DNA from: Planktosalinus sp963977065
Lineage (GTDB): Bacteria; Bacteroidota; Bacteroidia; Flavobacteriales; Flavobacteriaceae
NCBI GenBank assembly: GCA_963977065.1
Contig: CAXBNF010000002.1
Coordinates: 62,001 to 126,000, forward strand
DNA length: 64,000 nucleotides
Direction: 5' to 3'
Shown: positions 17,959 to 27,133 of the stretch, piece after piece
Numbering within the stretch: the first letter of the stretch is position 1
Layout: each line of letters begins with the position of its first letter
Program-made: the position numbers and the translations under genes
Notes under the pieces: generated by a model
The model's input: only the letters and a program-made list of their open reading frames with translations
The model's database searches: none
Told to the model about the DNA's origin: nothing

Positions 17959-20190
17959 TTATTTTCTAATCGTCATCTCATCAACCAAGTGCTTTGCACC
18001 TGCATACTTGTCGATAATAAATAAGATGTAACGCACATCAACATTAATGGCACGTTGAAGTTTATCATCAAATATCACATCTCCTGCCATGGCTTCAATG
18101 TTTCCATCAAAAGCGAGTCCTATGAGTTCTCCTTTTCCATTAAGGACAGGCGAACCAGAGTTTCCTCCGGTTATGTCATGATCTGTAAGGAAATTTACAG
18201 GCATATGACCTGCTTTATCTGCATAAGGCCCAAAATCTTTAGCATTGTAGAGGTCAATTAGTTTTTGAGGCATGTCAAACTCATCATCACCGGGTTGGTA
18301 TTTTGCAACGGTGCCTTTGAGTGTGGTATAGTAATTTTTCTTGGCGTCGTTTTTCTTGTCTCCCATTGGCAATGCTCTCACTTTTCCATAAGAAAGTCTA
18401 AGGGTGCTGTTTGCGTCAGGGTAGTACACCTTATCTGGGTGCATTTCGCGCATTCCTTGTATCATCAATCGATAAGCCTTTTGATATTGCTCTTCCATCT
18501 CTTTTAATTCTTCCGATTTAAATCTGTACTCAGTGAGTAGTTCTTGAGATAATTTTACCAAAGGGTCATTTTTATAGACCTCTTCATTGGGACTTTTTAC
18601 AAATTTCTCAAAGTTTTCTTTTGAAGAAAGAACACTGCTGTTAATAAGATCTTTTAAATAATTTTTGATTGAGGGTCCTCCCCTTTTGTAATTCTCTTTA
18701 ACTTCTTGAAGTGATGCAACTGGATTTGATGCTTTTAGCGCATAAAGGTTTACTGTTTCTAATAAAACATCTTGCTCCAGTGGCATAAATAAACCATCAT
18801 AATATTGGTCTATTTCAGGTTGGATTTTTTGTTGAAATGTCTCAGCAGGGATGATTTCCTCATTAACAAGGGTACTCACTAAGTTATTGAATCGATTGGG
18901 TAATAATATTAAGTTACTACCTCTTAGTACACTGATTAAATAATTGTCATCCTTGCTTTTGACATTTGTCTTTGAGAAATAATTATTTATAACCTCCATC
19001 ACATTCCCATACTTTTCCTGTTCTCTTTTTGAAGTGATACTCTGTTTGGAGGCTTTTAGAGCTGCCTGTGCTTCTTCAGAAGCATATGCATCACCACTAC
19101 CCTGTATGTTTGAGTTTGCCCATTTTACAAACTTTTCTTCATCTTTCCTCTTAGATTGGGCAGTTTTATGTTGTTTTAATGCGTCAATCATACCTTGACG
19201 GTTTTTCCAGTAATTTGCTATACCGGCATATTTTGAGGCATAGTCCAATTTTACTTTTTGATTGGCATCCATATGAGGTTTCATAGCATCCATTGCTGTT
19301 TTTGAACCTTCAACCCATGCAGGATATGCATAGTTTACATTTTGATCTATTCCTGCTGCGGGCATCCATCTATTGGTTCTTCCGGGGTAACCCAAAATCA
19401 TCGCAAAATCATCTTCCTGAATTCCTTTTGTACTAACAGGTAAATGATAAGGTACTTGAAGAGGAACATTGTCTTCAGCGTATTTTGCAGGATTTCCATC
19501 TTGGTCTCCATAGACTCTAAACAAAGCAAAATCGCCGGTGTGACGTGGCCACTCCCAGTTGTCTGTATCACCACCAAATTTTCCAATGCTGTTGGGTGGT
19601 GTTCCCACAAGTCTTACATCTGTATAATCCTGGTAAACAAAGTAGTAGTATTCATTTCCGCTGTAGAAGGGACGAACAGAGACGGTGTATTTTCCACCTT
19701 CATCATTTTCCTTTTGAATTTTTGCTATTTCCTGATTGATGACTTTTTCTCTTTCAAGTTCAGACATTTCATCGTTTACCAGTGCTAAAATTCTTTCGGT
19801 TACATCGTCCATTCTTACAAAAAACCGAACAGAAAGGTTCGCCGGTTTTAATTCTTCTCCATAATTTTTTGCCCAGAAACCGTTTGTTAAATAGTCGTTT
19901 TCTTCTGAAGAGAGTTCAGCTATTTGTCCATAACCACAGTGGTGGTTTGTTAAAACGAGTCCGTTTTTTGAGATTATCTCGGCGGTACAGCCACCTCCAA
20001 ATTGTACAATGGCATCTTTCAAACTGTTGTTGTTGACGCTGTAAATTTCTTCAGGGGTGAGTTGCAGACCCATTTTTTGCATATCTACATAATTGAGTCG
20101 CTCAATGTGCATTAAAAACCACATGCCTTCATTTGCCTTTACGGGAACGATAAACAGGACAAGTAGTAATAGAATAAGTACTTTTTTCAT
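17959..20190 (-). CDS. S46 family dipeptidyl peptidase (DPP7-like)
   Basis: 743 aa with a signal peptide (KKVLILLLLVLFIVPVKA). The chymotrypsin-like S46 core is visible: LVLTNHHCGYG (catalytic His near 84), GGDTDNWEWPRHTGDFALFRVYGD (catalytic Asp), and GGNSGSPVLNG with nucleophile Ser near 678. The residue that sets S1 specificity is Gly near 696 in AFDGN; an Arg there would mark Asp/Glu-specific DPP11, so this protein should prefer hydrophobic P1 residues like DPP7. Periplasmic, removes dipeptides from oligopeptides for amino-acid uptake. The helical insertion domain lies between residues about 290 and 590. Confidence 0.92.
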   Translation of the reverse strand: MKKVLILLLLVLFIVPVKANEGMWFLMHIERLNYVDMQKMGLQLTPEEIYSVNNNSLKDAIVQFGGGCTAEIISKNGLVLTNHHCGYGQIAELSSEENDYLTNGFWAKNYGEELKPANLSVRFFVRMDDVTERILALVNDEMSELEREKVINQEIAKIQKENDEGGKYTVSVRPFYSGNEYYYFVYQDYTDVRLVGTPPNSIGKFGGDTDNWEWPRHTGDFALFRVYGDQDGNPAKYAEDNVPLQVPYHLPVSTKGIQEDDFAMILGYPGRTNRWMPAAGIDQNVNYAYPAWVEGSKTAMDAMKPHMDANQKVKLDYASKYAGIANYWKNRQGMIDALKQHKTAQSKRKDEEKFVKWANSNIQGSGDAYASEEAQAALKASKQSITSKREQEKYGNVMEVINNYFSKTNVKSKDDNYLISVLRGSNLILLPNRFNNLVSTLVNEEIIPAETFQQKIQPEIDQYYDGLFMPLEQDVLLETVNLYALKASNPVASLQEVKENYKRGGPSIKNYLKDLINSSVLSSKENFEKFVKSPNEEVYKNDPLVKLSQELLTEYRFKSEELKEMEEQYQKAYRLMIQGMREMHPDKVYYPDANSTLRLSYGKVRALPMGDKKNDAKKNYYTTLKGTVAKYQPGDDEFDMPQKLIDLYNAKDFGPYADKAGHMPVNFLTDHDITGGNSGSPVLNGKGELIGLAFDGNIEAMAGDVIFDDKLQRAINVDVRYILFIIDKYAGAKHLVDEMTIRK

Positions 20191-20274
20191 AAAAATTGTT
20201 TTTTGATGTATTGGGTTTTAAGTTAAATTTATTAAGAGGCTAAATATACTGTTTTAGAATAAAATTTTTAAATA

Positions 20275-21153
20275 TTAAAGTCTGCTAATTTGTTCTTTTT
20301 CCAAATGAGCTTCTTTAAAATCTTGATTGGATGCAAGCGCTTTGGCAATCCAATTTTGAGCTTGATTTTTATCACCCAGGTGTCTGTAAATTTGTGCTTT
20401 TCTAAAATAAGCCCATTTTAGTTCAATGCCATCTCTAATGGTGTGGTTTTTTATATATGCATCAAGGTACTTAAGGCCGTTTTGAAGTTGAATATTATAT
20501 TCTCCTGATATTTTTCCAAGATGATAATTGATACTATTTTGTGGGTGAATTTTTAAACTATTCCCATATATTTTTAATGCTATTTTAAAGTGTTTTTCAG
20601 CAAGCTGGGGTTTTTTGAAGTGTTCAGCTATGTTGGCCAGAGCAATGTTACCTTCCAGTTCAGAGATTTCCAATAATTGATTTGCATATTTGTTTGCTGT
20701 GGTTTCACTCCCCCCAATAAAGCTTGGCAATAAACTATATAAATCTACCAATGCCCAACGCACTTCTTTATGATTTGGGTCTAGCTCAGCAGCTTTTTCA
20801 AGGTGTTTTTTTATATCCCCTATAAGCATCGCAGCTCTAAAACGATTTGTGCTCTGTGCTTTCCTTCCTAAAGCGCCACCTAATTTAAAGTTGAAACTGG
20901 CGTTATCAGGATGTTTTTCTACCAGTATTCTATAATAATCAATAGATTTATCCCAGTCCAATGCATATGCAGCTATATCGCCCAAAAATTCAACTGTTTT
21001 GAGGTTATTTGGGTTATCATTTAGGTATGATTCAAAAAGGGGTTTTGCGGCTTGGTATTGCTTTGCTTCATAGAGTGCAATAGCTTTTTCAAAATTAGTT
21101 TCTTGAGCAGTTAATATAAAAGGAACACATATTAAAAGAAGCAACTTAGGCAT
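20275..21153 (-). CDS. Exported tetratricopeptide-repeat protein
   Basis: 292 aa with a short signal peptide (PKLLLLICVPFILTAQ). TPR helices fill the mature part: IALYEAKQYQAAKPLFESYL, LGDIAAYALDWDKSIDYYRIL and later KHFKIALKIYGNSLKIHP and YFRKAQIYRHLGDKNQAQNW. The form (about six repeats) suggests a periplasmic scaffold with no enzymatic motif. It lies 26 bp downstream of the DUF4136 lipoprotein gene on the same strand, so an operon is likely. Confidence 0.8.
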   Translation of the reverse strand: MPKLLLLICVPFILTAQETNFEKAIALYEAKQYQAAKPLFESYLNDNPNNLKTVEFLGDIAAYALDWDKSIDYYRILVEKHPDNASFNFKLGGALGRKAQSTNRFRAAMLIGDIKKHLEKAAELDPNHKEVRWALVDLYSLLPSFIGGSETTANKYANQLLEISELEGNIALANIAEHFKKPQLAEKHFKIALKIYGNSLKIHPQNSINYHLGKISGEYNIQLQNGLKYLDAYIKNHTIRDGIELKWAYFRKAQIYRHLGDKNQAQNWIAKALASNQDFKEAHLEKEQISRL

Positions 21154-21179
21154 ATAAATGGTATTTTTTTAATCTAAAA

Positions 21180-21701
21180 TTATTTCCTTTTAGGTGGATA
21201 TTTATTAAAAACTTTGGTTAAGATTTGAGAGTAATACATTTCCTTTTGTTTTGGAGTGGCTTTTTCTTTAAAACTGCCTTCTGTCTGGGCTTGCCAAACT
21301 AAAGCATCCAAATTAGCATCAATAAAATCGATGGTAAGTTGTTGATTTACTTCTTTACCGCCAATGGGGATTCCTCCCGAAATTCCCACAGAAGTGTTTC
21401 TTCCAACATTTCCAAAACCTACACCAATAGTGTTTCTGGAGTTTGAAAGGTATTCATTACTGTAAAAATTTATCAATATTTGAGGATTTTCAGACCTGAC
21501 CATCCCTTTTGTAACCAGAAGACTGTCTGTGATTTTTATAATACGTTTTTCGTCCAGTTCATTCAGTCCTGAAGACAATGGGCTGAAATAGTTATATGTG
21601 GTGTAATTTGAAAAATCTTTTTCGGTATCAAAATCTATTGCCACTGTTGCTCCACAGGAGTATAGCAAAACCAGAATACAGATAGATAGGAGATACTTCA
21701 T
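21180..21701 (-). CDS. DUF4136 lipoprotein
   Basis: 173 aa, lipobox LLYSC (Cys16). The mature protein carries the DUF4136 pattern: VAIDFDTEKDFSNYTTYNYF near the start, LVTKGMVRSENPQILINFY, a glycine-rich centre (IGVGFGNVG, GISGGIPIGG), TIDFIDANLDALVWQAQTEG and a C-terminal KYPPKRK. Such proteins are outer membrane or periplasmic lipoproteins of unknown role. Confidence 0.82.
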   Translation of the reverse strand: MKYLLSICILVLLYSCGATVAIDFDTEKDFSNYTTYNYFSPLSSGLNELDEKRIIKITDSLLVTKGMVRSENPQILINFYSNEYLSNSRNTIGVGFGNVGRNTSVGISGGIPIGGKEVNQQLTIDFIDANLDALVWQAQTEGSFKEKATPKQKEMYYSQILTKVFNKYPPKRK

Positions 21702-21773
21702 TTGTTTGATAAATAGTATTCGCGGTAAATATACAAAAGCTTTGCAGCGAAATATTTAAAGAAGTATTAAAGT

Positions 21774-22781
21774 TTATGCTTCTACATTAAGCATTTTCCA
21801 TAGCGTATCTTTCAATTCCTGAAGCCCTTTTTGCGCTACTGAAGAAATAAACAAATAGGGTATTCCTTTAAATTGTTTGTCGAGTTCCTTTTTCATTTCG
21901 CCTTTGAGCTCTTCATCAAGCATATCACTTTTTGAAATGGCAACTAAGCGTTCTTTATCTAAAAGTTCAGGATTGTATTTTTTCAATTCGTTAAGAAGGA
22001 TGTCATACTCTTCCCGAAGGTCTTTAGCATCTGCCGGAATGAGAAACAGCAAAGTCGAATTTCTCTCAATATGACGTAAAAACCGATGTCCCAGTCCGCG
22101 CCCTTCTGCCGCTCCTTCAATAATACCGGGAATGTCTGCCATAACAAATGTTTGGAAATCACGGTATTTTACAATTCCTAAATTGGGTTTTAAAGTGGTA
22201 AATTCATAATCGGCAATTTTTGGTTTTGCTGCCGTTAAAACAGAAAGTAACGTTGACTTGCCTGCGTTTGGAAAACCAACAAGGCCCACATCTGCCAGTA
22301 TTTTTAATTCCAGTGTAATATCTCTTTCCTGTGCAGGAATTCCGGGTTGTGCATACCGAGGTGTTTGATTGGTACTACTCTTAAAATGCCAGTTGCCTCG
22401 TCCTCCCATTCCCCCTTCAAGAAGGATTTTCTCTTCTCCATTTTCTGTGATTTCAAAAATGATATCTTGAGTTTCTGTGTCTCTTACTACCGTTCCAAGA
22501 GGCACATCAATATAGATATCTTCACCATCTGCTCCTGTGCTTCTGCCGCTGGAGCCATGTTCACCGTGACCTGCTTTAGCGTGTCTTTGATATTTTAAAT
22601 GTAGTAGTGTCCACAGATTGTCCTTTCCTCTAATTATGACATGACCACCACGACCCCCATCACCACCATCTGGCCCTCCTTTTTCAATGAACTTTTCACG
22701 GTGCAAATGTGCAGAACCTTGTCCTCCTTTTCCGGAAGAAGCGTGCATTTTTACATAATCTACAAAATTGCCTTCAGTCAT
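21774..22781 (-). CDS. obgE: GTPase Obg/CgtA
   Basis: 335 aa. The glycine-rich Obg fold fills residues 1-158 (SGKGGQGSAHLHREKF, GGPDGGDGGRGG, GKAGHGEHGSSG). The G domain follows with G1 GFPNAGKST (169-177), G2/switch I FTTLKPNLG, G3 DIPGIIEGA, G4 SKSD and G5 SSVA. It is an essential ribosome-associated GTPase in 50S assembly and stress control. The C-terminal extension of some Obg proteins is absent. It lies 35 bp downstream of the HPRT-adenylate kinase gene, so the two are probably cotranscribed. Confidence 0.96.
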   Translation of the reverse strand: MTEGNFVDYVKMHASSGKGGQGSAHLHREKFIEKGGPDGGDGGRGGHVIIRGKDNLWTLLHLKYQRHAKAGHGEHGSSGRSTGADGEDIYIDVPLGTVVRDTETQDIIFEITENGEEKILLEGGMGGRGNWHFKSSTNQTPRYAQPGIPAQERDITLELKILADVGLVGFPNAGKSTLLSVLTAAKPKIADYEFTTLKPNLGIVKYRDFQTFVMADIPGIIEGAAEGRGLGHRFLRHIERNSTLLFLIPADAKDLREEYDILLNELKKYNPELLDKERLVAISKSDMLDEELKGEMKKELDKQFKGIPYLFISSVAQKGLQELKDTLWKMLNVEA

Positions 22782-22816
22782 TGTGGTGAATTGTTATTGG
22801 TTATTGGTTTAGAAAT

Positions 22817-23923
22817 TTATAGGCCGTCAATTACCTTCTTTAAACGCTCTGTGATTTCTTCAATGCTTCCCACACCATCTACGCCAAAGTATTTGTTTTC
22901 CTTTTGATAATAACCTTTTAGGATTGCGGTTTCATCATAATAAACTTTAATTCTATTTCTGATGATTGACTCATCTGCGTCGTCAGGTCTTCCACTTGTT
23001 TTTCCTCTTTCGAGTAAGCGTTTTACTAAAACCTCATCATCAACTTCAAGGGCAACCATCCCGTTTACCTGAGTATTTTTAGAGTTCAAAAGCTTATCAA
23101 GTGCTTTTGCCTGGGCTTCTGTTCTTGGGAAACCGTCAAAAATAAATCCGTTTGCGCCTTCATTTTTTTCAACTTCTGCTTTCAACATATTGATGGTGAC
23201 TTCATCAGGTACCAGTTGGCCTTTGTCCATATAAGACTTTGCTGAGAGTCCCAGTTCTGTTTCATTTTTGATGTTGTAACGAAAAACGTCTCCGGTTGAG
23301 ATATGTACCAAGTTGTATGAATCTTTTAGAACTTCTGCTTGTGTTCCTTTTCCGGCTCCCGGGGGGCCAAATAAAATGATGTTTGTCATGTGTTGTGTTT
23401 TTAATTGGTAAACTTGAGAGAGATTGCGACCCAGACCGTCATAGTCTAATCCGTATCCCACTATAAACTTATTTGGAATTTCAATCCCAATATAATCTAT
23501 TTTTAAATTTTTTTTATAGGCTTCAGGTTTAAAGAAAAGTGTTGCCGTTTTAAGAGATTTTAAATTTTGATTTGAAAATTTTTGGTGTAAAACTTCAAGC
23601 GTATTTCCTGTATCTACAATATCTTCAACCAGAATCACCTTGCGGCCTTCTATACTTTCATTGATTCCTATAAGTTCACTTACTTTCCCTGTTGTGGTGG
23701 TGCCTTCATAAGAAGCCATTTTTACAAAACTCACCTCACAGTTTCCGGGATACACCCTCATCAAATCACTCACCACCATAAAAGCACCGTTAAGTACACC
23801 TATGAAAAGCGGAGTGTCCCCCTTCATATCATCTGCAATTTCCTGAGCAAGCTTTTTAACTGCGGTGGCAATACTTTTTTCACTAATAAAAGGGACAAAT
23901 GTTTTGTCGTGAAGTTGTATCAA
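22817..23923 (-). CDS. adk: Fused hypoxanthine phosphoribosyltransferase-adenylate kinase
   Basis: 368 aa in one frame. Residues 1-about 175 are HPRT: FIGVLNGAFMV, SYEGTTTTGKVSE, the PRPP-binding motif VEDIVDTGNTL (99-109), and KIDYIGIEIPNKFIVGYGLDY. From residue 179 a complete adenylate kinase begins with P-loop FGPPGAGKGTQ, followed by STGDVFR, GFIFDGFPRT and RLLERGKTSGRPDD (short-lid form). The Met at 179 (codon at 23387-23389) could also serve as a separate start. The first codon is TTG at 23921-23923, as no ATG precedes the HPRT fold. HPRT makes IMP/GMP from purine bases; Adk interconverts AMP, ADP and ATP. Confidence 0.93.
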   Translation of the reverse strand: MIQLHDKTFVPFISEKSIATAVKKLAQEIADDMKGDTPLFIGVLNGAFMVVSDLMRVYPGNCEVSFVKMASYEGTTTTGKVSELIGINESIEGRKVILVEDIVDTGNTLEVLHQKFSNQNLKSLKTATLFFKPEAYKKNLKIDYIGIEIPNKFIVGYGLDYDGLGRNLSQVYQLKTQHMTNIILFGPPGAGKGTQAEVLKDSYNLVHISTGDVFRYNIKNETELGLSAKSYMDKGQLVPDEVTINMLKAEVEKNEGANGFIFDGFPRTEAQAKALDKLLNSKNTQVNGMVALEVDDEVLVKRLLERGKTSGRPDDADESIIRNRIKVYYDETAILKGYYQKENKYFGVDGVGSIEEITERLKKVIDGL

Positions 23924-23948
23924 AATAAGCTATTCAAAATTAAAAGTG

Positions 23949-23956
23949 CAAATTTA
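23949..23956 (-). promoter_or_regulatory. Candidate -7 element for the hpt-adk/obgE operon
   Basis: On the minus strand the sequence TAAATTTG, a full match to the Bacteroidetes -7 consensus TAnnTTTG, ends 25 bp before the TTG start. No TTG/TTTG -33 box is present at the usual 17-23 bp spacing. Confidence 0.4.
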
Positions 23957-24015
23957 CGAAATATAAGGTATTTAAACCCTGATTCTTAAATTTAAAATTT
24001 TGTGTTTTAAACTCA

Positions 24016-25176
24016 TCAGTCAACCATAATTCTGGGGATTGCAGCCGGCAATCTCGTCAGCATTTCATAATTAATTTGATTACTGAATTCACTGAAGGAG
24101 CTTACGCCAATTTCCATCTCGCCCTGCTTACCAATTAAAACAACCTCATCGCCTTTCTCAATAGTGTCCAGATGGGTCACGTCAACTGTGATCATATTCA
24201 TGTTGACCACTCCAATAACAGGCACACGTTGCCCGTTAATCAACACTCTTCCTTGATTACTCAAAGACCTGCTAAAACCGTGACTATATCCCACAGGTAT
24301 GGTAGCTATTTTCATTGCCTGACCGGCCATAAAAGAAGTGCCATATCCCACAAAATCACCGGTTTTGACATTCTTTACATCCATAACCTTGCTTTTCCAG
24401 CTTAAAAGCCTTTTCAGGGGGTCTTCTTTTAATTTTGATTTTTCAAGAAAGTGAATCAGGACTTCCTTAGTTGGAAAAAAACCATATTGTACAATCCCCA
24501 GTCTCACCATATCGCCTTGCGTTTGTGGATAACGTAGCGTTGCAGCAGAGCAAGCTGTGTGTAAAAGTTGTGGTTCAACACCAAAATCCTTAAAATATCT
24601 TTTTGCCCTTCTGAAGTTTTGTTGCTGTTGTTTTATGCGGTAATAGTTGGCAATTTCTTCGGCACCGGCAAAATGGGTACACAATCCTTTGAAAGTCAAA
24701 ACATCATTGTGGGTTTTTAAAATTTCTGCTACTTCCTGCCACTCATTTACATCAAAGCCTGTGCGGTGCATTCCTGTTTCTACTTCGATGTGGATTTTAG
24801 CTTTTTTTCCTATTTTTTCTGCAAATAAAACCGCTTGTTTCAATCGCTGTAAGTCAAAAATATAACAGGAAATATCCTGCTCAATCGCCCATTCCAACTG
24901 CTCATTTTCAACAGAACCCATAATCATAATGTCACTGTTTTTTTTACTTGCCTTTTGAACCTCATAGGCTTCATCTGCACTAAAAACCGAAAAGTGATCA
25001 ACACCATTTTCTTCTGCCAAGGGGACAAATAAATCAATGGAATGCCCGTAAGCATTGCCTTTCACCACCGAAGAAATTTTGACACCTTCAGTCAAGGTAC
25101 TTCTCAAAAAATCAATATTGTGTTTGTAAGCCGCTTTACTGATTTCAATTTTGCTGGTGTTAAGGTCTATGGGCAT
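24016..25176 (-). CDS. alr: Alanine racemase
   Basis: 386 aa from the ATG at 25176; an upstream in-frame TTG would add six residues and a longer overlap. The PLP lysine lies at residue 39 (SSVVKGNAYGHS), the canonical position. Downstream are MIMGSVENEQL, HIEVETGMHRTGF, LLHTACSAATLRYP, RLGIVQYGF, VGYGTSFMAG (catalytic Tyr region), IPVGYSHGFSR and NMNMITVDVTHL. The enzyme makes D-alanine for peptidoglycan. Its start overlaps the 3' end of the upstream M20 gene by 10 bp, so translation is coupled. Confidence 0.93.
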   Translation of the reverse strand: MPIDLNTSKIEISKAAYKHNIDFLRSTLTEGVKISSVVKGNAYGHSIDLFVPLAEENGVDHFSVFSADEAYEVQKASKKNSDIMIMGSVENEQLEWAIEQDISCYIFDLQRLKQAVLFAEKIGKKAKIHIEVETGMHRTGFDVNEWQEVAEILKTHNDVLTFKGLCTHFAGAEEIANYYRIKQQQQNFRRAKRYFKDFGVEPQLLHTACSAATLRYPQTQGDMVRLGIVQYGFFPTKEVLIHFLEKSKLKEDPLKRLLSWKSKVMDVKNVKTGDFVGYGTSFMAGQAMKIATIPVGYSHGFSRSLSNQGRVLINGQRVPVIGVVNMNMITVDVTHLDTIEKGDEVVLIGKQGEMEIGVSSFSEFSNQINYEMLTRLPAAIPRIMVD

Positions 25177-26318
25177 GCTAAGTAGTTTTTGCAAAGTTCG
25201 TAAAACATTTTTGAACCTGTGGGTATTAATTCGTCGGGAAAATCATAATCGGGATTGTGCAGTGCAGGACTCTGTTTACCGGCACCAAGCCCAAAGAAAG
25301 CACCTTTGTATTGCTGGGTAAATAATCCAAAATCTTCTCCCCATTTGAAAGGGGATTTTCGCTCAGATACTTTAAGATTTAATTTTTTAGCCGCAGCAAT
25401 GATGTTTTCTACAGCTTTAGCATTGTTATGATTGGCTTTAAAATCTTCTGTGTATTTAAATTTTAATTTGAGCCGGTGTTTTTTGGCCAAAGCAATCAAG
25501 TAAACTTCCATTTTTTCCTGTAGCTTTTTCATTTCTGTTTCTGTCCAGGTGCGGATGGTAAACCCAATGGTAGCCTCTCCCGCTGATGTCCCGTAGGCTT
25601 TACTTCCCAACTCAAAATGAATAGGTGTTACCACAGTAAAATCGTCGCGTTCCGGCAGGTTGTTTGACCATAAAGAGGCCTGTAATATCAGTTCAGAAAC
25701 AGCCATCGCCGGATTGATGCCGTTTTCAGGTTCGGCAGCGTGCGTTGTTTTTCCTTGGAAATCAATCACAATACTCGTTACTGAAGCGGTAAACGAGTCT
25801 TTTTTCACAACAAGCTCGTGCAATGGATATCCCGGTAGATTGTGCAAGCCAAAAACCCAATCGGGTTTTAAGGAATTAAATTTTTCATCGCTTAAGACTG
25901 CAGCCGCACCGTTTCCAATTTCTTCTGCCGGTTGAAAAAGCAATAACGCTTTTCCTTCATTTGGAGGGTTTTTAGAAAGCAGTTTTGCGAGACCCAATAG
26001 CATAGTTGTATGCCCATCGTGTCCACATTTATGTGAAACTCCTTTGGTTTTGGAACGATGTTCAAAATCGTTGACTTCTTCAATGGGAAGTGCATCCATA
26101 TCAGCCCTGAATAAAATATTTGGGCCTTTTTTTCCACTGTCAAAAACTGCTACCACACCATAACCACCTATTGAAGAAATAATATGAGAAGGCTTGCATT
26201 TTTCCAAAAAGGCAATTATTCTTTTGGACGTTTCTTTTTCTTCACCCGAGAGTTCGGGGTTTGCGTGTAGTACTTTTCGGAAGGTGATCAATTCTTCTAT
26301 TTCGCGGGTCTCAAACAT
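25167..26318 (-). CDS. M20 family amidohydrolase
   Basis: 383 aa. The M20D (hippurate hydrolase/N-acyl-amino-acid amidohydrolase) signatures are LHANPELSGEEKET, FRADMDALPI, SHKCGHDGHTTML with metal-binding Cys/His, LFQPAEEIGNGAAAVL (catalytic Glu), and FGLHNLPGYPLHEL. No signal peptide, so probably cytosolic. It hydrolyses N-acyl amino acids or related amides; the exact substrate is unknown. The gene overlaps alr and is divergent from the HAD gene. Confidence 0.9.
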   Translation of the reverse strand: MFETREIEELITFRKVLHANPELSGEEKETSKRIIAFLEKCKPSHIISSIGGYGVVAVFDSGKKGPNILFRADMDALPIEEVNDFEHRSKTKGVSHKCGHDGHTTMLLGLAKLLSKNPPNEGKALLLFQPAEEIGNGAAAVLSDEKFNSLKPDWVFGLHNLPGYPLHELVVKKDSFTASVTSIVIDFQGKTTHAAEPENGINPAMAVSELILQASLWSNNLPERDDFTVVTPIHFELGSKAYGTSAGEATIGFTIRTWTETEMKKLQEKMEVYLIALAKKHRLKLKFKYTEDFKANHNNAKAVENIIAAAKKLNLKVSERKSPFKWGEDFGLFTQQYKGAFFGLGAGKQSPALHNPDYDFPDELIPTGSKMFYELCKNYLACP

Positions 26319-26450
26319 AATTCATTTCTAAAAAGCTATAATACCAAAAATGGCTGAAAGATGCTAAGGAATTAAGAAATTTATGGGAAAGCTTTTTGTT
26401 AAATACTCACATAATGAACTAGTTGTTTTTTACTTTTGCCAAAACTTTTT

Positions 26451-27131
26451 ATGTCATTACAAGCAGTATTGTTTGATATGGATGGAGTGATTGTGGATAC
26501 AGAACCCCTTCACCACAAAGCCTATTATCAAATGTTTTATGACAGAAACCTGGAGGTAACAGATGCGATGTACCATGGCTTTACAGGCCAATCTACTTTA
26601 AAAGTGTGTCAGCAATTGTGTGAACATTTTCAAATAAATGTTGACCCACAAGAACTTGTTTTGCACAAGCGTTCAAAATTTCAGGAGTTGTTTATCAATG
26701 ACGCTGACCTGGCGCTTATTTCAGGTGTACAAGAACGCATTGAGGAATATTATGAAAACGGACTCACTTTGGTTTTAGCTTCTTCTGCTTCTATGGGAAC
26801 CATTAATGCTGTTTTTGAGCGGTTCAATTTGAATCCTTACTTTAAAGCAAAACTAAGCGGTGCTGATTTAAAAGCCTCCAAACCAAATCCTGAAATTTTT
26901 ATAAAAGCCGCTCATGCAGCCGAAAAAGAAAAGCAAAATTGTGTGGTCATCGAAGATTCCACAAACGGCATTCTCGCCGCAAAAGCTGCAAAAATAGCTT
27001 GTGTGGGCTATGACAGCATCCACTCAAAAAACCAAGATTATGGGCTTGCAGACAAAGTAATCAATCACTTTGAAGAGATCGCCTTACCTGAATTGAAACA
27101 TTGGTTCCTTGAGAAAAACAAGCCGGTTTAA
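26451..27131 (+). CDS. HAD phosphatase of the beta-phosphoglucomutase-like subfamily
   Basis: 226 aa from ATG 26451; a TTG at 26436 lies in the candidate promoter region and is not a likely start. HAD motif I is VLFDMDGVIVDTEPLHH, motif II ASSASMG, motif III lysine in KASKPNPEIF, motif IV CVVIEDSTNGILAAKAA. The helical cap contains the GFTGQSTLKV stretch of the phosphoglucomutase-like group. It dephosphorylates a small phosphorylated metabolite, perhaps a sugar phosphate; the substrate is unknown. Convergent with the SET-domain gene (2-bp gap). Confidence 0.88.
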   Translation: MSLQAVLFDMDGVIVDTEPLHHKAYYQMFYDRNLEVTDAMYHGFTGQSTLKVCQQLCEHFQINVDPQELVLHKRSKFQELFINDADLALISGVQERIEEYYENGLTLVLASSASMGTINAVFERFNLNPYFKAKLSGADLKASKPNPEIFIKAAHAAEKEKQNCVVIEDSTNGILAAKAAKIACVGYDSIHSKNQDYGLADKVINHFEEIALPELKHWFLEKNKPV

Positions 27132-27133
27132 AT

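Noticed and set aside
22817..23923. Two separate genes (hpt and adk) instead of one fusion
   Set aside because: The frame is continuous across the junction with no stop; the internal Met is kept only as an alternative start.
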